44,127 nucleotides of DNA from Pelotomaculum sp. Its GTDB lineage: Bacteria; Bacillota; Desulfotomaculia; Desulfotomaculales; Pelotomaculaceae. Numbering within the stretch: position 1 is the stretch's first letter; every line of letters starts with the position of its first letter. Shown piece after piece: positions 16,297-25,600 of the stretch. The translations under genes were made by a program, and so were the position numbers. The DNA lies in assembly GCA_018435055.1 (NCBI GenBank), contig JAHDOA010000045.1, positions 1 through 44,127 of the forward strand. The letters are read 5' to 3'. The notes beneath the pieces were generated by a model that saw only the letters and a program-made list of their open reading frames with translations, had not been told where the DNA came from and did not search any database.

Positions 16297-17181
16297 TTAA
16301 CCTTGCTGCACCAGCAGTTCCTTTACAAATGGGGGCAGGACAAAGCAAGCCCTGTGCATGTCCGGGCTATAATACTTTGTATCCAGCTGCGGTATCCCGG
16401 AGATATCCACTTCCAGAGGGTCATACTTTTTCGAGCCCATAGTAAAGGTCCACAAGCCTCCCGGGTAGGTGGGCACCACTGCCAGATAGAGGCGTGTCAC
16501 GGGAAATATCCCCGATATGTCCCGGTATAGCCCGGGGATCAGGTCCCGGTTAAAAAAAGGCGACTCGGTCTGCGCCACAAAAATGCCGTCCTCTTTTAAT
16601 GAAGCAAAAATATCCTTGTAAAAAGAGACGCTGAAAAGCCCTACGGCCGGACCGATGGGGTCGGGTGAATCCACCATGATTACATCATAGGTATTTTTGT
16701 TTTCCTGGACATGCTTGATACCGTCATCCACAATAATCTCCACCCTGGGGTCGTCCATGGCGCAGCTGATTTCCGGCAGGAACCGGCGCGAAGCCTCGAT
16801 CACCGCTCCGTCAATTTCACAGTGGACCGCTTTTTCCACGGACTGGTGTTTGATGATCTCCCGCACCGCGCCCCCGTCACCGCCGCCGATTACTAGCACT
16901 TTTTTCGGCGCGGCATGGGTATTCAGGGCTACATGGGTAATCATCTCGTGGTAAACAAACTCATCTTTTACTGTTGTCTGAATAATATTGTCCAGGGTCA
17001 GCATGCGGCCGAACTGCTCCGTATCCAGGACAGCCAGGCTCTGAAACGGCGTTAGTTCCTGGTGGAGAGTCTTTTTGACCCGGACGGAGATTTTCATGTC
17101 TTTTGTCTGCCGCTCTGTAAACCATAAATCAAGGTCTTTCTTCTGCTGCTCTGCAAACCATAAAGTCGTCTTCGGATCCAA
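16297..17181 (-). CDS. speE: Spermidine synthase
   Basis: Aminopropyltransferase moving the aminopropyl group of decarboxylated S-adenosylmethionine to putrescine. Motifs: [19 protein letters not shown] (substrate region), [15 protein letters not shown] (SAM-binding loop), [10 protein letters not shown], and [11 protein letters not shown] (catalytic Asp region). Length 294 is about 15 residues longer than usual because the normal N-terminal motif [10 protein letters not shown] is preceded by an extra, very similar copy [10 protein letters not shown]. The TTG start has GGAGG nine bases upstream, which includes the duplicated part in the protein. First gene of speE-speB. Confidence 0.94.
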   Translation of the reverse strand: MDPKTTLWFAEQQKKDLDLWFTERQTKDMKISVRVKKTLHQELTPFQSLAVLDTEQFGRMLTLDNIIQTTVKDEFVYHEMITHVALNTHAAPKKVLVIGGGDGGAVREIIKHQSVEKAVHCEIDGAVIEASRRFLPEISCAMDDPRVEIIVDDGIKHVQENKNTYDVIMVDSPDPIGPAVGLFSVSFYKDIFASLKEDGIFVAQTESPFFNRDLIPGLYRDISGIFPVTRLYLAVVPTYPGGLWTFTMGSKKYDPLEVDISGIPQLDTKYYSPDMHRACFVLPPFVKELLVQQG

Positions 17182-17374
17182 TCTTCAAAACCTCCATATT
17201 TAAACTTATTTTTACTACCTGAGTGGGCAACATACAATATTATACCAAAACTAAAACATAAATTAATACTTATTATCCTTTCAAATAATTTATCTTTTAA
17301 TAACGGTCAGAATAAGAAATATGCAGCGGGGACAATATAAAAAAGAACCAAAAAATTACGAGGAGGATTGAACC

Positions 17375-17848
17375 TTGCTAAAAACTGTAATTGGTCTTTT
17401 TGACTCGCGGGATCAAGCAGAAAAGGCCGCGTCGGAACTGCGCGGCAGTGGATTCAAAGATGAAGTATCCATTCTTGCAGCAGATAAGGATAATGCCGGA
17501 AACAAAGCCCGTGAAGATGATGGCATGAATCTTACGTCCGGGGTAACCACCGGCGGGGTGCTGGGCGGACTGGCCGGCCTGGGATTGGGCGCCGGCGCAC
17601 TGGCTATCCCCGGTATCGGACCTATTATCGCCGCCGGTCCCATTGCCGGCATTGTATCCGGCGCCCTTACGGGCGGCGTGGCGGGGGGCCTGGTAGACTG
17701 GGGTATCCCTGCTGATCGGGGCCGGTTCTACGAGGATAAAGTAAAGGAAGGGAAAGTGCTGGCATCAGTCCGCACAGATGAAAATAAAATAAACAGCGCT
17801 GCAGATATCCTGCGCCGCAACGGCGCCCGCGACGTAGAAATCCACTAA
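17375..17848 (+). CDS. YflT-like general stress protein
   Basis: The N-terminal VIGLFDSRDQAEKAASELR matches the heat-induced stress protein YflT/general stress protein 17M type of domain. The middle (residues 55-110) is a Gly/Ala-rich hydrophobic hairpin (GGVLGGLAGLGLGAGALAIP) that probably enters the membrane, and the C-terminus repeats the beta-alpha pattern (VLASVRTDENK). TTG start with AGGAGG upstream. Single gene. Role is a general stress response by family resemblance only. Confidence 0.75.
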   Translation: MLKTVIGLFDSRDQAEKAASELRGSGFKDEVSILAADKDNAGNKAREDDGMNLTSGVTTGGVLGGLAGLGLGAGALAIPGIGPIIAAGPIAGIVSGALTGGVAGGLVDWGIPADRGRFYEDKVKEGKVLASVRTDENKINSAADILRRNGARDVEIH

Positions 17849-17868
17849 AATCTTACCTTAATTCCCAT

Positions 17869-17917
17869 AAGGGGACTGTCCGTCTACCTTCTGATCATAA
17901 AAGAGGACAGTCCCCTT
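17869..17917. repeat. 13-bp inverted repeat, GGGGAC family
   Basis: AAGGGGACTGTCC and GGACAGTCCCCTT are a perfect inverted repeat around 23 bases. No U-run follows, so it is a poor terminator. The GGGGAC-TGTCC core recurs at 22,525, 22,578 and, in a variant form, around the Wadjet operon. Confidence 0.8.
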
Positions 17918-18030
17918 CCCTGTTACCCCCCCTGTTTTTAACATTTCAACAATTTATTGCCTGCATTAAAAGGAAATAACAGTTTTTTCCAGAATAAAAG
18001 ATATAGCACATACAATATGGAGTGATTATT

Positions 18031-19614
18031 TTGCGCACACTAAAACTAATTACGATATTCCTCCTGCTGATCATGCCGTTTTTCCTCATGAGCCATACTG
18101 GTTTCGTGCCGGCTGCCGGCCGGTTTGCCGGCATAGTGAGCGGCCAATTGATTTATGGCCGGGGGCAGGACGCGGTGACGCTTGATCCGGCTTTTTCCCA
18201 GGACGACGAATCCAACAAAGTAATCGCCAATATTTTTGAAGGACTGGTCCGTTTTAAACCCGGCGCCGGTACGATTGAACCCTGCCTGGCAGAAGGCTGG
18301 CGCGTGTCTCCCAATGGCCGGGAATGGACATTTTTTTTAAGAAAGGGTGTAAAATTTCATGACGGGACACCGTTTAATTCCGATGCAGTCCGTTTCAGCA
18401 TAGAAAGACAGTTGCCTCCACAGCGCGATGAAAGCGCCGGTTATGCTTCTTTTACATTTGGCATGCTGGAAAGCATCAAGACACCTGATCTGTACACCGT
18501 GCAATTTATATTAAAATATCCCTATGCGCCTTTTTTAAATAATCTGGCCATGCCCGCAGCCGCGCCGATAGTAAGTCCCGCCGCCGCCACCGCCCTGGGC
18601 GGGGAGTTTGGCGACAAACCAGTCGGCACGGGACCTTATCGCTTCAGCAGCTGGCAAAAGGGTAAAAAAATAATCCTGAAAGAAAACCGTGATTACTGGA
18701 GTAAGCTGCCGGAATGCCCAACGCTGGTCTTCAGCGTAATCAAGAACAACAGGCTGCGCGCGCTGGCCCTGAAACTGGGATTTGTCGACATTGTCGACGG
18801 TCTGACCCCTGCTGACGCAAGGTATCTTGAACAAAAAGGGTTCCCGGTGATGCGGACGCCAGGCCTGGACCTTAATTACCTTGGTTTTTTTACCGACAAA
18901 GATCCTTTTGACGATCCCGCTGTCAGAAGGGCCGTCAGCATGCTGATTGACAGGAAGCATATTACCGAACTATACAAGGGCGCGGCAATAGAAGCCAACG
19001 GCCCGCTGCCGCCCGGCGTATTGGGATATGACGCCGGTTTAAATCCCATTCCCTACGATCCGCAGGGAGCCAAAGAACTGCTGGCCGGCGCCGGCTATGC
19101 TGAAGGCCTGCAGTTTGAAATGATCACCTACGCCAATCCAAGGCCATACAACCCCGCAGGCGGTGACACACTGGCCGCAGCCATCCAGAAGGAACTGGCT
19201 GATGCAGGTGTGGAAACGGTAATAAAATCGTACACCTGGGACCAGTACAAGGAGGCCCTGTTAAATAAGGAAGGAAACGCCTTCCTTTACGGCTGGATCA
19301 GCGACAACGGCGATCCGGACAACTTCCTTTATACCTTGTTCTCAACATCACAGATCGAAAACGGGCTAAATACCGCCCGTTACCGGAATAACGAGGTGGA
19401 TCGCCTGCTGGTAAAAGCACAGCTGGAAACTGAACCCGCCCTGCGGGAGCAAATCTACCGCGACGCTGTTGAGATCATCACGCAGGATGCGCCCTGGGTT
19501 TTTTTGAACCACAGCCTGGGGATTTACGCCACCTCAACAAAAACTACCGGCTTCACTCCCCATTTCGCGGGCTTTGCCCCGCTGCACACAATAAAAAACG
19601 ACCAGGAGTATTAA
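18031..19614 (+). CDS. Peptide/nickel-type ABC transporter substrate-binding protein
   Basis: Family 5 extracellular solute-binding protein (DppA/OppA type). After a hydrophobic signal segment (residues 5-24), the mature part shows LIYGRGQDAVTLDPAF, NIFEGLVRFKPG, the signature WTFFLRKGVKFHDGTPF and LNYLGFFTDKDPFDDPAVR, all typical. There is no lipobox cysteine, so it may be anchored by an uncleaved helix or released. TTG start at 18031 with GGAG eight bases upstream. No permease or ATPase genes adjoin it, so it must share a transporter encoded elsewhere. Substrate cannot be read from sequence. Confidence 0.9.
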   Translation: MRTLKLITIFLLLIMPFFLMSHTGFVPAAGRFAGIVSGQLIYGRGQDAVTLDPAFSQDDESNKVIANIFEGLVRFKPGAGTIEPCLAEGWRVSPNGREWTFFLRKGVKFHDGTPFNSDAVRFSIERQLPPQRDESAGYASFTFGMLESIKTPDLYTVQFILKYPYAPFLNNLAMPAAAPIVSPAAATALGGEFGDKPVGTGPYRFSSWQKGKKIILKENRDYWSKLPECPTLVFSVIKNNRLRALALKLGFVDIVDGLTPADARYLEQKGFPVMRTPGLDLNYLGFFTDKDPFDDPAVRRAVSMLIDRKHITELYKGAAIEANGPLPPGVLGYDAGLNPIPYDPQGAKELLAGAGYAEGLQFEMITYANPRPYNPAGGDTLAAAIQKELADAGVETVIKSYTWDQYKEALLNKEGNAFLYGWISDNGDPDNFLYTLFSTSQIENGLNTARYRNNEVDRLLVKAQLETEPALREQIYRDAVEIITQDAPWVFLNHSLGIYATSTKTTGFTPHFAGFAPLHTIKNDQEY

Positions 19615-19737
19615 AAATCTGAGATTATCGTTATATATTTCTAATTCCAATATTTCCCACTAATAACCTGCCAGGATCTGTAGAATAATATTTGCAAAAG
19701 GCTCAACAAAGCCTAAAACTAGCAAGGAGGAAAGATA

Positions 19738-20475
19738 ATGGATCAAATTTACCAGCTCCAGAGACAGATCCAGGAATTACGAAACGAAATTAACACCATC
19801 AGCCAGGTTGCCGGCCAACTGCAGCGCGCGGAGGCAAACAACGCCGCCCAGCTACAGAGGTTGCAGCAGAACGAGTCGGTTGCCACCCAGCAGCTTAACA
19901 CCATCCAGCAGCTGTGCCAACACCTGAGCCAGGATGTAAATGCTATCAGCAACGCAACCCAGCAGGTTACCCCACAAATGTTTAACAGGCCTTTGTCCAG
20001 TGGCCAGTTTAACACGCAAACCTTCAGCCAGCCCATGACTGGACAATATGGGTCATTTACACCGAATGTAACCAGTTTGCACAGCCCCACTCAGTTTGGG
20101 ACGTATGGCGCGCAGTTTTCACCTTACATGAGCACCGCCAGCCATATGGGGCAAAACTACGCACAGGACTTTAACTTAGCGCAAAAGTACACGACTCCTT
20201 TTGCCTCCGGCATGATGCCTGCCAGTACGATGCCTGCCGGTAACATGAACACACTGAAGACCAACATCAGCCCGATGACAGGCTACGGCAGCGTGACGCC
20301 GTCATATACCAGCCAGCAGCATTTTGGAGCAAGCGGTTTATCCAGCGGCCTGACCAGCAGCTCTTATATGCCATACGTGTCAAGCCAGATTAGTTCGATG
20401 CCCAGCACAAGTCTTCTGAGCAGCCAGGTACCACTGTCGACTCCTCAGAATATGTCATTCAGCAGCAGCTTCTAA
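19738..20475 (+). CDS. Low-complexity Ser/Gln/Met/Thr-rich protein with N-terminal coiled coil
   Basis: No family recognised. Residues 1-75 form a Gln/Asn-rich coiled coil (IYQLQRQIQELRNEINTI). Residues 80-245 are low-complexity, rich in Ser, Thr, Gln, Met, Tyr, Phe and Pro with almost no charge, with loosely repeated FxxPMT, QFGTYGAQFSP and SSxMP motifs. An ideal AAGGAGG ribosome site and a strong terminator show it is a real, probably well-expressed gene. In a spore former such composition is compatible with a spore coat or exosporium protein, which is only inference. Confidence 0.75.
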   Translation: MDQIYQLQRQIQELRNEINTISQVAGQLQRAEANNAAQLQRLQQNESVATQQLNTIQQLCQHLSQDVNAISNATQQVTPQMFNRPLSSGQFNTQTFSQPMTGQYGSFTPNVTSLHSPTQFGTYGAQFSPYMSTASHMGQNYAQDFNLAQKYTTPFASGMMPASTMPAGNMNTLKTNISPMTGYGSVTPSYTSQQHFGASGLSSGLTSSSYMPYVSSQISSMPSTSLLSSQVPLSTPQNMSFSSSF

Positions 20476-20506
20476 AAGAGGTTTGTCCCTCCTGGGCAAG
20501 ATCGGC

Positions 20507-20544
20507 AAAACCCCGCCAGGGTCCGGCTCTGGCGGGGTTTTCCT
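20507..20544 (+). terminator. Terminator of the low-complexity protein gene
   Basis: AAAACCCCGCCAG and CTGGCGGGGTTTT form a 13-bp stem, followed by CCTTTCC. Strong stem-loop 32 bases after the stop codon. Confidence 0.85.
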
Positions 20545-20660
20545 TTCCCCATTACTATTCGATTATTTTTCTAATAAAAAAACATTTACCACCCCTTAAC
20601 AAATATTAACATATTGTCTATAATTAACCTATATAATGGTGTTTGAGGGGGGTCAGCATT

Positions 20661-20906
20661 TTGGCAAAAATCTTACGGGAGGGCGCTTCTTATACCCAGC
20701 GGGACATAGTTGATATTTTGAGCGAATTCTCCGCATTTAAAGACAGGGTTATAAAAAAATTCAAAGATTTGTCCAGAGAACTGGAAGGCAAGGCAAATGA
20801 ACACGAGCTGTGGGTAAATGTTTATTTGATATCAAACGATTATGCGGAGGAGGTCACCGGTAAAAGGCTCAAGCTCCATGAACAAATGCAAAAAAACATA
20901 TCATGA
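20661..20906 (+). CDS. Hypothetical 81-residue helical protein
   Basis: No family recognised. TTG start at 20661, eight bases after AGGGGGG. The product is charged and helical (FKDRVIKKFKDLSRELEG) and ends in a Lys/Gln-rich tail. Own terminator downstream. The in-frame start at 20643 would place the ribosome site inside the gene. Confidence 0.55.
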   Translation: MAKILREGASYTQRDIVDILSEFSAFKDRVIKKFKDLSRELEGKANEHELWVNVYLISNDYAEEVTGKRLKLHEQMQKNIS

Positions 20907-20909
20907 CAT

Positions 20910-20942
20910 AAACCCCGTGGCCGTACCGCGGGGTTTGATTTC
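20910..20942 (+). terminator. Terminator after the 81-residue gene
   Basis: AAACCCCGTGG and CCGCGGGGTTT pair over 11 positions, followed by GATTT. Stem is strong, the U-run weak. Confidence 0.7.
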
Positions 20943-21026
20943 AGGCGCAGAACAATTGCTTATTAGCCTGCTTACCGCCTGGTTGACAATCAGCTGTATC
21001 GAGTTTGATTTTATACGCAGACTTTT

Positions 21027-21707
21027 TTACTCGCCCCTGGAAATAACCTCCGCCTCTATTGTTTCACCGTCCCATTTGTCCACATACGGGTTTTCAGCGT
21101 AATAGCTGATCACATAATCCCCAACCTTATTGCAGACATATTTGTTCACAGCGCCGGCGATAAACATGCCGATAACAGGTATAATACGGAGTAACGAGCG
21201 CTGTGACGCACGTATACCCAGAGCCAGCAACGCCTGCTCAATCAGGCGGTTGAACGCCTGTCCGGAGAGCCGCCTGGCTGTCATACCGGTAAGGCCTTTG
21301 CTGGCTACGCCTGCCCCCACCGCTGATACCAGCACCCAGACAGCCTCCCGCCTGGCGCCTTCCTTTCCCAGGTCGCGGTTGTGCGCTACCGCTACCTCCA
21401 GGATCATTTCGGTAATAAAGAAACCCATAGCGGTAATGTCAAGGAGGGTACCGAATATGACTGCAATCACAGTCCCCAGCACCGGAACGGCGCCGGGCAT
21501 AGCAGTCAAGGCCCCCGCCGCGGCACACCACCGGCTTTTTTTTCTAATCAACAGCCGGGATAATTCCTCATTGGTGAGGCGGCTTTTTTTTCTTCTTAAT
21601 TTCTCGACCCGCTTTTTAATATCTTCCTTGTTCACATGGTCGAACGGGTTAAAAATTAACACCGCTTCAGCTCCTAAGATGTAGTCCATGTAAGATGTAG
21701 GATTCAC
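21027..21707 (-). CDS. EcsC-like membrane-associated protein
   Basis: 226 residues with a basic N-terminal segment (KKRVEKLRRKKSR) and several Gly/Ala-rich hydrophobic stretches: GALTAMPGAVPVLGTVIAVI, then DITAMGFFITEMILEVAVAH, and near the C-terminus RIIPVIGMFIAGAVNK. This pattern resembles the EcsC/DUF697 group of membrane-interacting proteins of unknown biochemical role. GTG start with GGGAAG a few bases upstream. Single gene. Family assignment is by general pattern, not by a catalytic motif. Confidence 0.6.
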   Translation of the reverse strand: MNPTSYMDYILGAEAVLIFNPFDHVNKEDIKKRVEKLRRKKSRLTNEELSRLLIRKKSRWCAAAGALTAMPGAVPVLGTVIAVIFGTLLDITAMGFFITEMILEVAVAHNRDLGKEGARREAVWVLVSAVGAGVASKGLTGMTARRLSGQAFNRLIEQALLALGIRASQRSLLRIIPVIGMFIAGAVNKYVCNKVGDYVISYYAENPYVDKWDGETIEAEVISRGE

Positions 21708-21797
21708 CGCTTCCCGGCCAAAATCCTACCGCTATTATTCCGGAAACGGCGGTTTTTCTTTCCTTTTAATTTGATAGCTTCTTTGATAGCTTCTCCC

Positions 21798-21826
21798 TTG
21801 CATCCCCGGCATTGTTATGATAAGAT
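21798..21826 (+). promoter_or_regulatory. Promoter of tRNA-Ala
   Basis: TTGCAT (21798-21803), 17-base spacer, TAAGAT (21821-21826), about 29 bases before the tRNA. Just upstream TTTGATAGCTTC occurs twice in tandem (21,770-21,793). Confidence 0.5.
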
Positions 21827-21854
21827 TAAAGGCGCTTTAGAAATAAACACTCAT

Positions 21855-21930
21855 GGGCCTATAGCTCAGCTGGGAGAGCGCTTGGTTCGCATTCAAGAGG
21901 TCAGGGGTTCGAATCCCCTTAGGTCCACCA
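21855..21930 (+). tRNA. tRNA-Ala (CGC)
   Basis: 76-base cloverleaf with encoded CCA. Acceptor GGGCCTA pairs with TAGGTCC, giving the G3-U70 wobble pair that identifies alanine tRNAs. Anticodon loop TTCGCAT, T arm GGGTTCGAATCCC. Confidence 0.95.
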
Positions 21931-21934
21931 AAAA

Positions 21935-21966
21935 AACCCCGTCAGTACTGGATTCTGACGGGGTTC
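21935..21966 (+). terminator. Terminator of tRNA-Ala
   Basis: AACCCCGTCAG and CTGACGGGGTT pair over 11 positions, followed by CTGCTT. It starts four bases after the tRNA. Confidence 0.8.
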
Positions 21967-22144
21967 TGCTTATCCTTGTTTTGCAACAGCTATATTCGCC
22001 ATTGACACCAGCTTGCATTAAGATTTATATTGGAATTGGAAGAAGCCCTGGTTTCTGCCAGGCGCCTCCGGAGTTCCAGCGGGTTCGGAACCTGCTGCAG
22101 GGAAAAATAACATAGTCTAGTCTTATCATGAAAGGATGATTCAA

Positions 22145-22519
22145 ATGGCTAGCATGTTAACAATGGAAGGTGAATTAACAAAAAGGATTACGAAAGACTG
22201 CATAACTTTGGTTTATTGTGTTCCAGGCCATTCCGGACTAGCTTCTGCAACTATAGAGAAAATATGTGATGACGGTACATGGTTTTTCCCAAGACTATTT
22301 GTGCCAAAGAGTATAAGGAATCAAGGGATTGCTTCTTTATTAATGGATGAATTAATTAAGATACTTGATGATAACAAAATCACACTTATGGGTGGGATTT
22401 ACCCTACCGGCGATTTGGATTATGATCGGTTAACAACTTTTTATAGGAAATATGGATTTGAGGAATCAAAATATGAAACTGCTGCATTTATTAGATATCC
22501 GCAGGCATTAGTAAGTTAA
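22145..22519 (+). CDS. GNAT-family N-acetyltransferase
   Basis: Acetyl-CoA-dependent acetyltransferase of unknown substrate. Motif A is RNQGIASLLMDEL (acetyl-CoA pyrophosphate loop), preceded by FFPRLFVPKSI; the C-terminal FYRKYGFEES is the usual family end motif. At 124 residues it is short, close to a minimal GNAT fold. The ATG at 22145 is chosen because AAAGGA lies eight bases upstream. The gene is more AT-rich than its neighbours, which may indicate acquisition. Confidence 0.8.
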   Translation: MASMLTMEGELTKRITKDCITLVYCVPGHSGLASATIEKICDDGTWFFPRLFVPKSIRNQGIASLLMDELIKILDDNKITLMGGIYPTGDLDYDRLTTFYRKYGFEESKYETAAFIRYPQALVS

Positions 22520-22524
22520 TTTTT

Positions 22525-22558
22525 AAGGGGACAGTAATCAGGATACTGTCCCCTTTTT
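22525..22558 (+). terminator. Terminator of the GNAT gene, GGGGAC-type stem
   Basis: AAGGGGACAGTA and TACTGTCCCCTT form a 12-bp perfect stem with a 7-base loop, followed by TTT. Its arms match the GGGGAC repeat at 17,869; a third partial copy, GGACTGTCCCCCC, follows at 22,578. Confidence 0.75.
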
Positions 22559-22607
22559 GGCATATTATGTCAGGGTGGACTGTCCCCCCTCATCCTCCCC
22601 TCGACGG

Positions 22608-25600
22608 TTAAAATATGGTCATCTGTTCTGGTTCCACGTAGCGCAGGACGTCTTCGTCTTCTTCGCCGCGCACGTCCTTGACGACCACCCGGCGGCGGCC
22701 GTCCTGGAGGATGTCCTGGTTCAGGAGGTAGCTGACAGCGAACCTGGAGGTGATTTCCCGCGGGATGCGGTGTCCCGGAGCGATGAGCTGGATGTCATTT
22801 TGCTGTAGAATTTTAAACATGGGCTCCCAGAGATATACCGCCGAAGTGGCGCCAAAGGGGTTGTCGGCAATAATTACCTTCCTGGTGCGCACCGCGCTGT
22901 TTGTTATAGACAGCATGCGGATGAAGGAAATCAGGCAGGCGGCAAAAATGAAATAAAGGGAATTGTTCTGACCCTCGGAGCCGATGGCTTGTTCCCAGCG
23001 GTAGAACCGGGAGTTTTCCGGAATGCTTTCTACCTTGTACAGGCGCACGGCCGCCTTATCCATGTCAACTATCCGGGCCAGCAGTTCTTTGGTGGAGAGC
23101 CTGGCCGCAACCCGCTTGCGGTCGAATTGCCCTTCCTCGCTGATTTCCCTGACAATCCCGTTAATGTGTTCCCTCATGCGCATTTGCTTGTCCTTTTCCT
23201 CAAACTCATGCAGCCTCAGCTCAATCATATTGGTCCTCCGGCCATAGACCTCAATGCGTGACAGCGCCTCCAGCTTTCTAATATGACCCAGCGCCAGTTC
23301 GGCCCGCTGGGTGCAGCGGCGCGTGAAATCCTCCTGGTAGCTTTCCAGCCGGCTGATATCATTCGTGATCTTCTGCATTTGTTCTTCGATATTGACCTGG
23401 TATTCATGAAAGGCCGCTTTCCTATCCCGGCATTGGGCGGCGCTCACCGGCCTGGAGATTTTCGCCAGCTCCTCCAGCGGCTCGCGGATAACATAAGCCG
23501 CAGTCTCTACCTGAATGGTCTGGAGGCGCTCGTCCCATTTAGCATACAAACCCTGGATGGCATCCCGGCTGCGGCTGTATTCTTTTTCAAATTGCCAGTA
23601 ATCCTTAACCGCAACAGCCGTCTCTCCATCATTATCGATTGACTGCCGTTCCAGAAAAGCCTGGTAAGCCTCCTGCTGATGGCTCAACCTGTTGTTTTCT
23701 TTTTCCTTCCCGGCCAGTTCAACGTTGGCGCTGTTAATTTTCTGAGTATAGCTTTTGAACAACTGTTCGACCCGGCCAATTTCCTGCCGGTAACGGTTTT
23801 CATCCTCATAGCGGGGCATCGTTGACTGCTGATCAACAGTAAAATCCTTTAAAATTTCTTCCAGCTTGCCCTCCAGGCTTTTAATCCGTCCTGAAATTTC
23901 GATAATTTTACGGCCGACCTCCGCCAGGCGCTGCCCGTTAGCTTCCTTCGCCTGCCTGGCCTCTATGATCTGGTTTTGCGCAGGGATAATCACCAGCAGG
24001 CCGGCCAGCTCGCTTTTTTCAATTTCCGCCAAATCTTCCCCATAATCCCTCAGGGTTTTGGCATGCAGTTTAACAAGCTGGTCTTCGTTTTCCCGCAGTC
24101 GATTTCTCAGGTCACTCTCCTCGGCGATTCTCCCGCCGACAGCATCCTGCAGAGCTTTAAAAGAAGCGCGCGCCTGCGCCAGGGGCAGATCATTTTCAAT
24201 CATCGCAAAACCGGCCACCTGCTCAGCTTCCTGTTTGGCCGCAAAGCTCTCCTGAATCAGGCCGGCCAGCCGCTCTTCCTCCTCGCGGTACTTTTGTTTC
24301 AATTCAGCAGCTGCAGCAATAAGACCGGCAATACCTCTGCCCACATCCGCTTTCTCCCGCTTTTTGACCTGCGCCTGTCCCCTGATCCCGGTTAATTCTG
24401 TTTCTGTTTGCCTTTTCTCCGCAAACTTTTCTATTTTTTCCCGGCTCAGCGCCGCCAGCCCGGCCAGTTCCTCCAACCTGCGGCGGCAAAGCTCCCTTTC
24501 CTTTTCAAGCCGCTCTTGCCCGGCTTCCAGTTCCCGCCGGCGTTCTTGCCATTCCTCGATCTCTTTAGCCAGGACTGCAACCTCTTTTTCCCATTCGGCA
24601 ACCGCAGCCTGCGGGTATTTATCAATAAAAAGAGCCACTTCGGCTAAATCAGTGTCCAATTCTGCAATCCTGGCCTCCGCGGCAAGGATATCCCTGTCCC
24701 GGGCCTGTATTTTCTCCTCCAAACCCCTTATATACCGGTCGTACTCCCCCCTGTTCAACAGCAAGCCGGCAAAGCTGCAAATATAATAGGGGTTTTTTCC
24801 TTCTCCCGCCTCCCCTGGACCGCCCCGCAGCGACTCCAGATTAACCACCGGTACCGGGTAGTCCGAGGCAAAATCCGGCTTGATCCGGCCGTTCTGCAGC
24901 CTGGTAAAGGATTCCCCATCCACAATTACAGAAAATGGCAGGTAGGGCGCCTCCCACAAAATTTTTTCCTTTTCCCGGGCTTCCGCGCTGTCAATCCATT
25001 CAATACCTGTCTGCACAAAGGGGCATTTGGCCTTCAATTGCCCGGCCAGGGCAAATATCTCTTCGTTGGGCACATAAAAACCCTTGTCTGCGGAAAGCTG
25101 CTTTTTCTGCCGCATGCGTCCGGCTTCAATTTCTGTCTCCAGCTTGTGCAGGCTTTCCCGGCGCTGCGCCTGTTGCAGCGCGTCCCGATACGTTTCAATA
25201 CCGTCTTGCCCCCAGGCGCGGGCTTTATTTTCCAGGGCCGTCTGCTCCTGCCGGTAGCCCGTTAAGCAAGCCTCAACCCGCTCCCGGGCAGCGCGGCGCT
25301 GTTTGATTTCGTTTTCGATATGTATATATTCAAGCGCGGCATCTTGCAGTCCGGCTGCCAACTCGCCCAACCGCCCGTTCAGGGCAGTGGTTTCTGCCTG
25401 GCAGCCGTCTAAATCTGCCTGCAGCCGCTCCGCATATATGTCAGGTGAAAGCACAGCATCAAGCTCACCTAATTGCTGGAAGAAACCGCTCAGTTCCCGC
25501 AGCCTTCCCGCCAAAACCTTTTCTTGCTGTTCAAGATCATCCACAACTACCTTCAGGACGGCGGCATTTTTCTCTGCGGCAATCAGGTCCTGCTGCACAC

